This document shows positions 1-13,300 of a DNA stretch of 64,000 bases, in pieces. How positions within the stretch are numbered: the first letter of the stretch is position 1; the number at the start of each line of letters is the position of its first letter. The notes under the pieces were generated by a model. The model did no database searches. It was given only the letters and a program-made list of their open reading frames with translations, and was not told the origin of the DNA. The stretch comes from Leucogyrophana mollusca (lineage: Eukaryota; Basidiomycota; Agaricomycetes; Boletales), in the NCBI GenBank assembly GCA_021014945.1, contig MU266479.1:1-64000 (forward strand), given 5' to 3'. The translations under genes and the position numbers were made by a program.

Positions 1-515
1 ATGCAGTACGAGATTTATGCATTATGACGACATGCATTATGAGCAATTCAACTGTATTCACATTTTTTGAATTAAAAACCGCATTCGGACGAGCTGGACA
101 AGGTTTTCGGAAACAGCTGTAACAGATGACAAGCGCGATTGTAACCCCATAGCATATCTTAGCTACACTTAGCAAGAAAAAATGTTAACTTGCAGTGGGA
201 AAGGAGTCCAGCTGCGAAGGTAAGAAGCGCAATAGCGAACAAAGGGGGGGCGAAAAAAAAAGCCACCCAAATTTGATCGCGCCACCTCAGAACAGACACG
301 CAGAAATAGCAGTGATAAGAATCGCTGCCCCCGTACTAAAGTTGTTCGCAGGTGCCTCTTAAGGGAGGAACAACGTCAACATCCCCGTTTCATGCAAATC
401 CTATCGCAGGACTAGCGAAAAAGATTACCATAAACTTAGCTCGGTATAGTGTGTACCTCCTCGTTACTCGACCCGTATTCCGGTGGTAATGCCAAAATCC
501 CTCGCCGTCGGGTGC
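1..515. other. Left-edge intergenic stretch
   Basis: I see no gene here. The stretch is AT-leaning, with short homopolymer runs (a G run followed by an A run near 245-262), and lies 3' of SHR3, so its right part is probably the SHR3 3' UTR. Confidence 0.5.
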
Positions 516-1567
516 CTAATCTTTTTTGGGCCGCTCAGCCTTGGAACCCGGGGCTCCGCCAGTTCCCGCTGCCTTCTTGCGCTCTTCTTCCTCGATCCGT
601 GCGAGCTCTTTCGCTTCAGCACGGTGTGCGTACTCCTGGCCGCCCTGTGAGCAGCGAAAGGGAGTCAGAAATAGGACACCAGTGAGAGTGGGCGGATTGA
701 AAGAAAGAGGAGTACGAAAGTAGAGAAATTGGCATCTCCGCGACGGAGTCCTCGGACCAAAGTTATATTTACACATTTTCCAGATGACGAGGTGCGTATG
801 GAACGTAACACCAAGCCAGGAACGAAGAAAAAACGGCTCAAAATACCCAAACGACAATTTAATAACTTTTTTTAGCCTCTCACTCACCTGTAACGCCAGA
901 ATCGCTCCAAGGATGACCATCACGACGGTGTTGCCAGCAGACAGTATACGCATCGCTTCGATGCGGTCTTCGCGCGATTCATCCTCGAGAGGTGTGACCA
1001 TTGTTCGCAGAGAGGGAATGGACACGCCGATGTAGACAGAGATGCAGAAGATGTACGCCGCTACGTGTATGTATTCGTGATGAAGTCAGAGAAAATGGGA
1101 TTGGAGAGTATCCTGATAATAGTGCACATACCAAGACTAGAACCATCGAAGAATATCGCACTCTCATCCCACTTGACCAGCTTGGAGACCAGTGCAAGTA
1201 TACCTACTCCCATAAACCCATGCAGCAACGCCTGTCCCCATACCCATGTTCAATCTTGTTGAAAGACGAGACTTTTACTCTTACCTTGATAGCGGGCGGC
1301 GCATTGAAGAAGGTTGCATAGAAATGGAACCCATCCTCGATGATCTCCTCCGTCAAAGGCTGATGGAGAATTCGAAAGTCGATGAAGAAGCATATGAATA
1401 ATACGCCTGTTGAATCACATGGATGGTTTAGAGAGTTGATAGGACCCGGACGAAAAGGATAGAGGTGACGTTTGGACAGTTAAAAGGCGCCGTCGAGCTT
1501 GAAGGCACTGGTACTCACCCAGGAAAAAACAACAGGTAGCGAGAACAGCCGCCTGTCTGAAACCCAT
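516..1567 (-). CDS. SHR3: SHR3-type ER membrane chaperone for amino-acid permeases
   Basis: Five exons join in frame: 1519-1567, 1285-1406, 1132-1231, 888-1060 and 516-644. They give about 190 aa starting MGFRQAAVLATCCFFLG. The product is a small four-helix membrane protein. The first helix runs into VLFICFFIDFRILH, followed by the loop LTEEIIEDGFHFYATFF that is typical of the family, and the C-terminus is a short cytosolic tail rich in Lys, Glu and Ala (HRAEAKELARIEEEERKK). In yeast, Shr3 sits in the ER membrane and keeps amino-acid permeases from aggregating until COPII packaging. All four introns (51-108 nt) have GT-AG borders, and the start codon is the first Met before the first helix. 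The identification comes from family memory of the N-terminus and topology. The length fits fungal Shr3 proteins (about 200 aa). Confidence 0.85.
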
Positions 1568-2064
1568 CGTCGGAAGGCGTAAAGAGGCAAACAGATATTA
1601 CAAATAGGGCGTGGATACAAGCTCGGGAAGCGCGAATGCCCAAGAGAATGCTAGGTCGTGGTGGTGGTCGTGCGTAGCGAACAACGAAAAAGCGGAAGAC
1701 AAGGGGGATCCCGGTACAGCAAAGTAGATTGATGACAACCGACTTCAACCTCCAAGATCAGGAACACCCGCCACGGCGGCTACTCGCGCCTACGGCTGTC
1801 AGTCTGTCACTCAATTTAGGCACTCCATATTGACCCCAAGCTCGTCAACACCCGGCCCCGCGCCTTGGGTGGGCCCGAGGTTAAATGCCAGATTGAATTT
1901 ATGCAGAGGTTTCGAAACGAACCTATCGGTGGACAGCGCACTAGGCACTTACAGGGGATTATGTATACATTTGACACATACCGTGGACGTGGAAGTGGAA
2001 CGTTGCAGACAGAACGATGATGTACGCGGAAACAGATTGAAGCTGACCAGAATGGCCCACACTT
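1568..2064. other. Intergenic region between SHR3 and the DNA ligase gene
   Basis: About 0.5 kb between the 5' end of SHR3 and the 3' end of the ligase, both on minus. It should hold the SHR3 promoter and the ligase 3' UTR. I see no coding exon in it. Confidence 0.4.
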
Positions 2065-4887
2065 TCAAGGCGACATCTCCACCTCACCACGTCTCGCACC
2101 CACCTTCCTATCCACGCTCTCCAACTTCTCTTCCCATTCACCCTGCGTCCTCTTTCTTTTCAGCGTGCTCTTCGCCCCAGGACTTGGCGCCTTACCCCAC
2201 ACCTCACTGCACCAATCCTCCAAGTCTTTGTCACGTCTGTCGCGTCCAACGGACTCCGTCGCAATCTCCTGGAGGCTCCGAAGTGTTAGCCCTTCATCCC
2301 ATTGCCGCTCTGCGGGACGAAACACTTTGGTTATACGAGGAAAACGGAGCTCGTAGTACTTCAGACAGGGGAAGATGTCAGATCTATCAAGCGTTGGCGA
2401 GAACGAGGAAAGTTCACCTTGCTCTGTGGCGCCTTCGTGAACCCTGCTCCACATAGTTCCACCAAAAGCGGGTGACGAACAAACACTGATGGCTTCGGAA
2501 GGCTCTTAAGCATGGCAAAAGTGTACGCCAGCTCTCCGCTTGACTGTAAAACATCAATTCGTACAGCTCTCACAGAAGTTCGACCCAACACGCGGACGCA
2601 CCTCGGAATCCTCGACAGAGTCGGAACGTATCCAGAAGTTAAATTCCTCCAGCTGCTCACGCGTCAATCCATACGATGCAGTGAAGTAGATGACGAAGTG
2701 CGGAACAAGGTTGGGCTATAGAGTGATTTGTCAGGGGGGGAACTGCACTTAAGGGCACTCTTGAACACACATTGGCCTTTATGGCGGCTGAATTAGCAAG
2801 GGCGCCAATGTAGAAAGTCGTTAGCGTTGACGGGGATACTTGAGGTAACGTCAGAATGCGAAAGTGAGACTATGGGTGTAAAAGGTGTACCTCTTAGCTC
2901 CCGAGCGCGATGCTTATCCCATGCCGCAGCAAGCACCACAAGGTCAATTGTATCCCCATATCCAGGAACATAATCTTTCTTCAGCTATTGACCCAGCAAT
3001 AAGAAAGCAAAGTTGATCATTCAACCTGGTCTACACGTTGTTCGGTGACAGAACATTACCTTCACCCAAGGAAGACGAAAGTCGTTATACGACGCCTCGG
3101 ACGCCTTGAGAACTAATCCTTCTTCGTGGTCGGCGATTTTCTCTGCCCATATTTGACGTAGTGTCCCAACAGCGTTATCTCTATCGGTTTCCACGACCCT
3201 GCGTTCAGCGAGCATAGAATAACCCGGTACAATATTGATAAGAGATTCGAGGATTGAGCGTCGCGTGGAGTATGGGACTGAGAGTAGTGATGCATTTCCA
3301 ACAAGCAGCACGTCGAAGAAGACGATAGCAAGGTGACGAGAAGTATAGTCGGACGCATTGGAATGCAGTGAAGGGCAGGAGTCCCTGAGGAATCAATGTA
3401 AGTCCGTTAATCGCAAATAAGTCCAAGTGGGGATATACAAGTAGCTGTGTTCGTCGTGCATCCCACCTGTACCAAATACAGCACCGGCACGAACACCTTG
3501 GGCGGTGCGGGAAATCAACCCTCGTATTCTCCAAAATTCTGTGGAGGAAAGTTAGATGGGCCAATGTCAAGCACAGCAATAGGACATGCCATCGATCGCT
3601 TGGCTTTCATCAGAAAATGCCACCATCTCAGCGTCAAGAATGACGTTCTCTGTGCTGCTACTCCCAAGAGCCTCGAGGATGATGCTGCAGGCGCTGAAAT
3701 CAGCATTCATGATATCTTAATCAATAGATCACCAACGAATGAAGGGCATAGCGATCCAATGTTGAATCCCTCTTGCTCTTGCTGAATATCGATATCTCTG
3801 CGGGGCCGTCATCACTCTTTCGGACATGAATTTGTGCTCTTTCTCCGTCATATTTCGTCTCGGCCCAGATTCTACCTGATGTCTTCAAGATATCGATAGC
3901 ATGGTGAGCACTTCGCCCCTTTGCAGATTTAGGTACCTGTGACACAAAAAAATCAGTATTCGGCTGCTTATATCAGGCTAAGACCCTTGACTTTCCTCTA
4001 CTGGAACACCGAGCTGTGGTCTTGCGTGAGGAGCGAGTTGACCAGCTTCGTAGCTCATGGCAGCTTCGTCCAGCCTTGCACGCGCTTTGTACGTGCGGAG
4101 CATACCCCCACTCGCGTCCCAGGCCATCATGAACTGTTCCTTGGTCAGCATTCTCTTGGATTTCTGGTTGAAGTCCAATAGAGCACGAGTAGAAGATACG
4201 TCAGGGGAAGGGTACAGCAGAGGGCGGAGATCCTTAAGGATGATCTGAGTGAGATAGCAAGCATCAAGTGCGGGAAGAGAAAGGTATAGCACGCGGAGAA
4301 TGTCCTCTTTCGAACGCTTGGGGCCAGAACGAGAGTTTACTATCGAGGGGTCACTGTAAGATGAAGTAGACGCCAACTCGTCCAGTAAAGCATTGATGTC
4401 ACACAAATTCTTCGGCCCCTCGATGTCCTACGAGTCATCATGAATGGACGCCACAATAGAATGATGAACTGGCCAATACCATGCTGTCAGTTCGAGCCAA
4501 TCTCAAGACTTCACGACCTAAACATCCTGAGCCCAGATTGCTGTTCCAGTTCCCCAGAGACGTAGTCTTGACAGGCGGGAACGACGAGGCATCGAGGCAT
4601 TTCGCCAATTGCTGTGCCAGTCGATGCTCTTGTAGGTCATATTTGCGGTGTGAATCTTCTTCAGGGAACAACAGACGCAAGATGATGGCTGTCGTGCCAC
4701 GGGGTATAGGAGAATAATTGTGCCGAAGAGCCTTAATCCACCGATTTAAAATATCGAGGGCAGGGTGAGTGCCTTGAGGCTTCTTACTAGTCCGGGCAGC
4801 AGTACTCTCTAAAGGGACATTGGCAATTGCATGGAGAAGGGAAACAAAGCTGTTGGAGACATCATCGATATCGGGTGAATGGCACAA
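2065..4887 (-). CDS. ATP-dependent DNA ligase, LIG4-like but without BRCT repeats
   Basis: The product is an ATP-dependent DNA ligase that seals nicks through a ligase-AMP intermediate. Exons that join in frame include 4480-4887, 4002-4427, 3737-3936, 3590-3684, 3439-3538, 3060-3384 and 2891-2984, with further exons down to 2065. The N-terminal all-helical DNA-binding domain carries LLFPEEDSHRKYDLQE. The adenylation domain has the nucleophilic lysine in AETKYDGERAQIHV, then DAEMVAF, IDEFWRIRG, and the motif IV/V segment EGLVLKASEASYNDFR. The OB-fold contains LKKDYVPGYGDTIDLVVL and GAGFTKAPQSK followed by YYELRFPRITKVFRP. The reading frame ends in a basic tail at 2065 with no BRCT repeats, unlike canonical Lig4, which uses them to bind Xrcc4. 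One intron (3539-3589) uses a GC donor. The closest match is the fungal LIG4-like ligase group; a Cdc9 paralogue is less likely. Confidence 0.85.
3539..3589 (-). other. GC-AG intron in the ligase gene
   Basis: This 51-nt intron starts GCATGT and ends CACAG, with a TCTAAC branch-like element near its 3' end. Splicing here keeps the phase and rebuilds IDEFWRIRG, the conserved segment after DAEMVAF. No GT donor nearby gives that product. Confidence 0.7.
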
Positions 4888-5509
4888 GATGTTCAGACAC
4901 GAATGAGAGCTTACAAGGAGAAAGGGATGCCTTTTGCTAGCGCAGCTTCCATACGGCCAGCGCGTGAAGTCTCTGGAAGTGTACTATGCCACAGCTGGCC
5001 TCTGGGTCAAGATATAATCCAAGTCAACTACGGACCATTGCCCAGAAATTACGCGTTCGTTTGCGTAAAAATGACCCACTGCGAGGCAGGACTGTGATGC
5101 GGCAGCAGAAGAACCGTGATTATGGCGACGCGTCCGATGTGCGTTGCCGGAGTCACTTGTCCAAATGCAGTTTCTGAATCGAGTGACTATCAACTTCCCC
5201 TTTCGGCCCATTCCGAGCCTTCGTCTTGCTCCTTCGTTATAATAGCACATGTACGTCTGGGTACGCAGAGTTCGTATTGTAGTCCATAGCTTTCGACACA
5301 AACAAACAACAGGGTATCATCACATTTTATAAAATGAACTGGAAGGAAATGAATGGGCGAAAGAAAGATGGAACGGGTATAAATGAATGACAGATATAAT
5401 GAGAGGAAAGGAGCAGAGTGATGGCGAGCATCAATGTGCACCTGACCCTCTCAAGCGGTGGTAAAAGTAAGCATCGGTGCTATAGCTCCGGTCAGGAGAG
5501 AGGCGTCCA
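4888..5509. other. Intergenic region between the ligase and BEM3 genes
   Basis: About 0.6 kb on the 5' side of the ligase and the 3' side of the RhoGAP gene. It should contain the ligase promoter and the RhoGAP 3' UTR (AT-rich around 5320-5400). I find no supported exon, though a short upstream ligase exon cannot be ruled out. Confidence 0.4.
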
Positions 5510-8500
5510 TTAACTTGGTGGCGCAGAAAGTATGGGGGGTGGTAGAGGCGACTTTGGTGAATCAACCGGCGGCCTCGGCGACATAGGCAAGCCCATCATA
5601 CGACTGTGCCTATTCCCCTTCTTGCTGATGGCTATGTTGAGACCGCGACTTGCTGCAACATGAGCGGCCTTTGATCTCTGTTCACTGTTTGTGTGTGACT
5701 CGGATCTGGCCGGCGAGAGCAGCTCAGGATTTTGTGGTGGTGGCTCCTGCTGGGTATTGAGATGAAGATGGTGTTGGGACGTGTTTCCTGCACTGGAACG
5801 CGTATGACTTGACTCGACTGTGGCTTCGTTCTCGGTTGTGTCATTGCCACTCTCGTAATGGAGGGAGATGCTGTCGCCGTCCTCAGACGGGGTTTCCTCC
5901 GAAGGTGCTGGATAGCAGAAGTTAGACGCTAAGTAGGCACTGCGTGTGAGAAACAAAACATACCACGCAATGTTCTTCCAGACAATCCTAGCAACTGATC
6001 AGCAGCGGCATCAGAATACTGTCGGCTGTTCCTCCGACTGAGGTCGGATACGTGGTCCGCTCCAGACGCTTCTCCACCTCCACCCTCCCCGTCAGGTCCT
6101 GCGTCGACGTTGAACACCCGGTTGAATTCTCCAAGCATCAGGCTGAAGACACCAGCAGGTATACCCAAGGTGGGACTAAACACGATCCCAACGTTGCGCA
6201 TGGTCATCTTGTTTATCGCTGAGTTCTGGACGATAAGGATGAGGTGGGCTGTTAATGCGCGCAGGAGACTGTAGTTGGCGATTGGTAGGGATGCAATGAG
6301 GTATGACAGCTCTCTGATGCGTTCTTGAGGATCAACGAAGTCTAGCAGGAGCGAACATCAGTTAAGGGGTTATGCGGATCTGAAACAGCCTCCACGAACC
6401 AATGACGGAGAGGAACTTCAAATGTAAATCACGGGTGAGGATGCTTGCAGGGAGCTCTCGCAGGTAGCTCTTAAGCAAACCTGCAATGGCGTGCGGGTCC
6501 CAATACTCGTCAGATGCAAGGAGGTCCACGTCGCCTTCTGTTGTAAATGCCATGAGATACCTTATGCTAAACATAGGTTGAGTTGAGCGAGCTTACCTGT
6601 GTTGAAACGGTCTTTGAGGCCCTTGATAACAGCAGAACTCCCGCTGAGCCGATAAATCCCTTCCTCTTGCTCAGCCTGCTTGGCTTCCAAGTATTGTATA
6701 CTTCGGAATACGACCGCAGGGAGGCGAGCTATTTCAGCGACTTCGAGAGATTCTTCCAGGGGTATGCCAAACACCGCTCGAGATGTGAGAGTGATGGGTT
6801 TGTCTAGGGAACAATGAGCACCTTTGCATAGTTAGATACGGCATAACATGCGCACCAGCAGGTCTCCCGAAGCCCCAAAACGACCGTGACTTTGCTTTCT
6901 CCCGTCGATCACTTGCCGCAGAACTTTCAGCAGGAGTATCCTTGCTACCAAATTTGTATCCGGCGGGTATAGGAGCACCACTAAGTGGTCCAGATATCTT
7001 CGCCTTGTCACCTCCGCGTACGGGAGTAGCCTCGCCGTCAGGCGTAGGTGCCCGATCACAGGATGGTGGAGGGGAAGCAGAGACCCCGCTGAGACCAGGA
7101 TGATATGACTTCCTTTCCCGGCGAGGGTCGCGAGTGCGATTCTGTTCGGGGGTAAATGGCTCCTGCCGGGGGTATCCTCCGCGGTGCTCTTGTAAGTCAG
7201 GGTAATGGCCAAGCTCCGAATTTGCCCGGAAAGACACTAAGCCGCCCCCGGCCCCATCTAGGGGAGAGGTCACGGGTAGCGAGCTTGATATCGAGATATC
7301 TGCACTACCATTCGGCTGCTTTCTCTCCAGCAAGCGCCGCGCATTTTCCTCCGCGGTGTAATACTCATTTCCAGCTCGATCAATGGGCGAGGGATCCATT
7401 GACTTGGTTGGACTGGGTGAATAACTCTCGTCGGTCTCTGGAAGAGGAGCAGCCTGGAAGAATTTCGCGTTGCTAGCATCCGGTGCAAGCTGCGAGATCG
7501 GGACCGCCAGACCCCTCGAAATATCGTCTTTGGACATCGCACGCGTAGCACGCTTGCCGTTCGGTGTGCTCATGATACTATCCTGGTTGGAGCTTGTGCT
7601 GGACCGCGGCTGTGCAGACCCAATGCCCTGGCCAGCAGGGACGTTGACTGAGATCGGGCTTGGGCCACTCGACACAGAGGCTGAGGACGAGGGTTCGTCG
7701 TTGTAGGCCCCCGAGACATACCGCACCAGGATCTCGACCCAGCTGTCTCTCTCTGCATCGCTCTCGGCACATAGGACGTGGCGAGGATGGCTACCGCTAG
7801 GACCTTTTTTAGCTTCAATGACAAGGAAGGCGTGGCGATAGTTCTTCTCGTCGTCTGCCTCGTTTGATCGCTGTTGGCGCCCTATCTGAGCGTTCGTGAT
7901 CGTTATTGAACCTAGATGTGCACCACCCCGCTGTTGTAAAAAAAATGCGTGAGCGAGCAGTACACAACACTCGAGATAAACAAACGAACGCTCTCGTAAT
8001 ACTCTAACACTGGTCCATGGAGCACGAAATACCGTGTTTTCCAGCCGCCGAAGTTCTTGCCGCGCTTGGTTAGGTAGCCCTCTTTGTACCCTGCTTGCAT
8101 AACAGGCTTCTTCGCTTCGCGCACGATGTCTGAGGTAAAGAAGGCGATAACCTCATCCTTATTCTTGACGGGAAGCTCGATCAATGACTGCAGGTAAACC
8201 TCGAGTGCAGCCTAGCACAAGAGAAAGAAATGAGTGAAATCGTACCCCGAGAGACGGGGTCGGATACTCGCCTTACGCTGATCCGCCTTCGCAGGTGCAT
8301 GATCTCTCCATATCTTCCCTTCTGGCAAGATTCCCATCTTCTTCCCGACGCCTTTCCCAACGCTTGCCCGAACCCTTTGATCCAATCCCAGCACATCCGA
8401 ATATAGTTTATCCACCTTCCACGTCCCTTTCCCATTACTGGGATTCACTTCGATCACAAACGACAACACTTCTTTCCCTCGATCATTTGGCTTGATCGAA

Positions 8501-10344
8501 GAATGCGAGACCGAGATTCGTGTGGTCTTCAGATCGTCAAAGACAAGTGGCAGCGCACGGAAAGTCAGTGCGGCGCCCGATGCTGATGAGTTCGGTTTTA
8601 TCGGGCTCAGATACGAGGACGGTAGCGGGGACTCGGGTACACTGTCCATGGGAGATGGTAACTGTTGTGACTGCCAATTGGACTGTGATGGTGTGGTTAG
8701 TTCGGACATGGCAGCTGGCTGGGGATGCGCCTGTGTGGGCGTCATGAGATTCATCGGAGACTGAGGGTGGTTGGGAATGTGAATGTGACCGTGCGAAGGA
8801 GGCAAAGGAAAATCCTCGACAGCAGCTCGAGGCTTACTCTTTCGTCTCGGCTGCGGCTGCTTCTCCTCGTCCCTCGATTCATTCACTCCTCCTTCGTCGT
8901 CATCCATATCCAAGAACTCACCCCCACCTGAGCCATCCTCCCGTGGTCCACGCTCCATTTTTGTTGGGGACTCTCTCCGCGGGGCATCGGCCGAACTCTC
9001 CGTTCCTTGCGCCTGAGTGTGAGTGGGTGAGCTGATAGCCCCATTTATAGGCGCCTCGGTGGTACCGGGGGTCAACCGGTGCGATGGAGTGCCTTGGGGG
9101 CCGCCAAAACCGGCCATCCTGGGACTAGGCACGGGGGACTCGCCCATGTTGGCGATGTAGCGTTTGGCCTCATCTGGTAGCGAGACTCGTGACTCTCGTT
9201 GTCGAGTGTCTTCTACAATTGGACTTAGCATGCCTGGACTGGGTGTGGTTTGGTGTGGGGAGAGACTTGAAGACGAGAAAGCTGGGGGTGCGGTGGTGTT
9301 GATGGGGGGAGTGAGAGAAGACTGGAGCTGGGGTGGTTGGATAAGTAGTGGTGGTGGGTGGCTGTGGTGCGCGACGTCGCGATCAAGGGACGGCCGAGAA
9401 GAGGCGTCGCCGGTGCCAATCTGAAGTGATCTCGGGATGTTCGCTGCTCTCTCCACATCATTGGTACATTGCACGCGAGATGCTAGTTCAGTTGAAGAGA
9501 CTGGCGAGGAGGCAGCTATGGTCATTCCTGAAGGAGTGGCAGGAGTGGATGACGACGACGACGACGCTGCTACAGAAGCCCCCGTACCTAGGGAGGTAAT
9601 TCTGGGGGGGACAACGACGGGTGAAACAGGAGAGCGCGCAGGCCCGGAGCTATGACTAGACTGAGGGTTCAGGGAGTTGAGGTCGCGTATGTTCAGAGGC
9701 TCTTGTTGCCGTGGAGGGGTGCTCGGGCGATCCTCGTTTCGAGATGTGGCCGCTGGAAAGAAAAAAAAATAAGTGGGCTATCGTGGATTAGTCTGCTTTG
9801 ACTGACCGGTGTTGTCCGATTGGTGTCGTACCATTCCAGCCCTTGGGTCTACACTCCCATTCAAACCTGCGGTGGTAACGGATATGGCAGCGTTGGAAGC
9901 GGAGGTTCTCAGCCCTTTACTTCGGTCTTTCTCTTTCTCTTTCTTGGGCAGCTCCCCACCGAGTCCTACTGCTGTCAAGCGAGCTTTGAACGCATCCCTC
10001 TCGCTCCGAACGCGCTCGAGCTCCTTTAGCACCTGGTTGTACCCTGACCTCTGTTTCTCGATGAGCTTCCACAGCTGGGTATTTTGTGACGAGAATGTAT
10101 TTCGCTCCGAGAGCGCTTGATCCAAGGCAGCTAGGGTGGGGTTGGGTGCTGTGGCATGCATAGCAAGGAGGTTTTCGAGCGTTATGGGATGGGTTGTGGG
10201 TGCCGCTGAGGTTGACGTGGTCAATGAAGAAGTGGACGATGACGCAGCGGGGCGCATAACCATCGGAGAAGATGCTGACTGCGAGCTGGGATGTCGCTCG
10301 CGAGAAGGAGTACTAGTGACCGATGTAGGTGCAACTGAGCTCAT
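5510..10344 (-). CDS. BEM3: Bem3-type Rho GTPase-activating protein (PX-PH-RhoGAP)
   Basis: This large multi-exon gene encodes a Cdc42/Rho GAP for polarity control. The first exon (from 10344) is Ser/Thr-rich and then carries a coiled coil (LWKLIEKQRSGYNQVLKELE). A long low-complexity exon (about 8270-9750) ends in a PX domain containing ISVSHSSIKPNDRGKEVL and WKVDKLYSDVLGLDQ. The PH domain follows (GYKEGYLTKRGKNFGGWKTR, YFVLHGPVLEYYES, then AESDAERDSWVEILVRYV). The RhoGAP domain lies at about 5950-6780: VFGIPLEESLEVA, then EEGIYRLSGSSAVIKGLK with the arginine finger in YRLSG, LLKSYLRELPASILT, and NVGIVFSPTLGIPAGVF. The C-terminal tail (5510-5930) is Ser/Pro-rich and probably disordered. PX-PH-RhoGAP order is diagnostic of Bem3, which acts on Cdc42 at membrane sites rich in phosphoinositides. 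Confidence 0.9.
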
Positions 10345-13300
10345 CGTGACTGTGGCGGATCAGATAGTCTTGCGGAATACAAAATCTCGAAGCCTGGTTT
10401 AACGGCGGTGCATTCGCAAATAAACAGAGGCGAAGGCGACAGAAGCGGTCTGCGATTCGAGGTACAGATGCCGATTTAGAGAGCAGAAGAGATCGAAAGT
10501 GAGTGAAAACCCTGCAAATTAGTTACGGCAGAAAATGGAACACACCAGTCGTGTTTATAGGGTCGTGTGGACAGGGAAATTCGGTAGATCTGAATGCTTT
10601 TCGTTACAGATTCGTGTGGGGATCGTAGCAGGAAAAATGGAGGCGATGTGAGGGCAGGAAGCAAGCCGTCGGGTGGTCGTTAGCGAGTCGATTCGGACTC
10701 TGTGGCTCAACCGCGCGTCCAGACTTCAAAATTGGCAACGGGACTCAACACGGCGCGGCGGTGGGCGCTGGCCTGCCCTTAGCTTGGCTCTTTGTTTTTC
10801 TACTACGCCAAGATACAAGCAAGGACCTCTATCGCAGTTGCGTTTAGAATAAAAGATATAAAAGTGGGTGTCTAAATGTGCAGCGCTATATGCTGGTGCT
10901 TTTGGAGAATACTTATCGCAACAGGTCTTCCACGGCCTGGATTAGGATACCAGCGCTTCCTGATTCTCAAGGGCCTAATATTGTATCTGGGTGTGTCGGG
11001 TTTCTCGTCGCCTTGGCGCAGAGAACCTGAACGGACATTTCTCCTCCGTCGTCAGGAATTCCTGTCCGTATCGAAGACTTTACATACGCCCCACGCAGAA
11101 CTCATTGTGATTCGCGGTGGCCCCGAGCCATTTTGGCCATGCACCTCTTCATGAATCAGAGTGATCTCCTTCACGACACGCCGTTAGATCGGATCATCCA
11201 CGACAGGTCATTGCGAACCCGATGGAGTCAGAAGGCTGTCAAATGATCACCCAAATTACTTCCTTCGCCCCTGATGCGTGCGTTCGCTCTCTTATGTTGT
11301 CTAACGTTACACCTGACACGGTCGTATGTCAGAACTTGTTGAACAAGCTTTAACAAACATCTTTTGAACTATATCGGAAGACACGTTTCCCCCCTTCGCC
11401 CTCTTATCACAGCAGTTCCCCCCAAGAACCTCTAAGTCAACGTCATCCCGAGCTCCCATCCCTGATTGGGTAGCTTTCTGGTTCAAGTGATAAGTAGACT
11501 TATCCGCTGCTCACGTATGGGGATCCGCGACATAATCCTGGCAAAAAGGTTCAAGTCAGAGCGGAGACACCACGCATTTCACCCACAATGGTAATTTTGT
11601 ATACAGGTCGGCATACGTCTGGATGGTACTTTGGTGCGGTACTGTCGTAACGTCGAAAACCCCGCGTAGGCAAAACTGATGACAGGCAGCGTCCAACCGA
11701 CGGTCACCGGGCAGTACTGTACGCCTCCCTTCATGCTGCAGCAAGCCGGAAGCTCCGGATAGCTGGGGCTTGGCGGCCAAGTATCGCCAAATTCTCGACC
11801 CTGCGGTCCCTCTGCAGGAGTATGACCATTCAAATTCGGGACCAAGACGGGGCTGTTAAGTATCATGGAGGTTCGGAACCAAGACTTGCACCCAAGCGAA
11901 CATTAGATTGGCCCGTATGACTTCGGGCTGGCGACTTGTGTACGGTCAGCTAAACTCAGCTTCCTCTTTTAACATCGGCCCATGTTAGAAGTCGCTGACG
12001 CATGGCTTCCGCGGTTGTGGGTATGCTCGTATGACGGAGAAGCTTGGCCGTGGACGACTGTGTTGATCCTCTCTTGACTTCCATACAACGACGCCGGCAC
12101 TGAACGTTGTCTCCACGTCCCGCCTGCGCGTCAGCCCCCCTATGCCTTCCTCTCGTCCCCACTCACCTTGTAAACTTCATAATTCATCGAGTTTCCTGGG
12201 CTTTCCGTTCATCGGCAAAGGCGTCGATGGGCTTTTGCAAGGGGTACAAAACCTATCCTTTGCCGTGGTGAATTTATCGGGAGAAAATCAGAAGACAGCT
12301 TATCACCGATTGATTCAGCGGCTGATAACAAGCCAGCTGGTCGTTGATGGGTGATCGGAGGGTATCTTCGTGAACACATTTTAATCCTATCGTGTGGAGC
12401 AAGAATCTACCCTACCCAACGCGTTGGGATTGCGCCCAGTCACTGATGCCTCATGTCATAAAGCAGTCCCTTGGCCTAGCTCACTAAGGACGAGATCCGA
12501 GGCAAGCGCCCACGTCCAGCTCTATAAAGGAGGTCAAGGCATTGCAGACGGGGAGATAAACATTAGCAGGCTTCACTCAGCCCTACTGCGACTATGGATA
12601 TCCCATCAACTCTGCGTGGTGCGTGGGTCGTCACCATCGCGTCTCTATTCACGGGACGTTACCCGCCGATGGGTGCCTTGCCACGGAACCCATCCACCAG
12701 GGACTTAGTCGATGTCGATACGTCGGTTGAGGCGTAGTAAGCTCGTCTCAGACCTCGATCATTGTACCTTTACCCACACTTAATTATTCGATAGCATCAT
12801 GTGAGTTGCCTCCACGAAGCGAAACGGTGTGTTAGCAAACGCATCAAACACTGGATGGTACCCGCCAAGTAATATGCAGCATGTTGGGGGACGTGTCGTG
12901 GTTTCAAGGACCGTCGTGCAGGACCGCGTAAATGGGAGGTATGAAGGAGAGTCGCGGGCTAGATGGCTCGTGAGGGATGTAGCTGATAGTCCATTTCGGA
13001 AACCTCTTCACTGCACAGAATTCATCCCATGTGCACCGCAATGACTCCGTGCAAGCCTGACCTATGTAAGATGAGTGATTCAGAAGAGCCAAAAAGTGAA
13101 ACACCAACCGGCTCAACTCTACCCTTGGAACTGATATTTCATTTGCTCCTTGTGCCAACGCTGACATTCCTGCACCATCACCAGTTTCATGTCTTAAAAT
13201 GCTCATAGGTCAACATCGCACTTTCGCGGGCAAACTCCATAGATGCAGCAATAAGGAACCGAGACGACACCGAAATGTGGGAAGGAACTTGAAGATTCTG

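Noticed and set aside
1830..2456. 208-codon plus-strand open frame
   Set aside because: It lies antisense to the 3' exons of the DNA ligase, whose conserved motifs are on minus. The translation is low-complexity Ser/Pro/His with no family signature.
13071..13208. 45-codon frame with an F-box-like start (LPLELIFHLL)
   Set aside because: It ends after 45 codons, has no clear splice continuation and no Trp/Leu pattern of the second F-box half.
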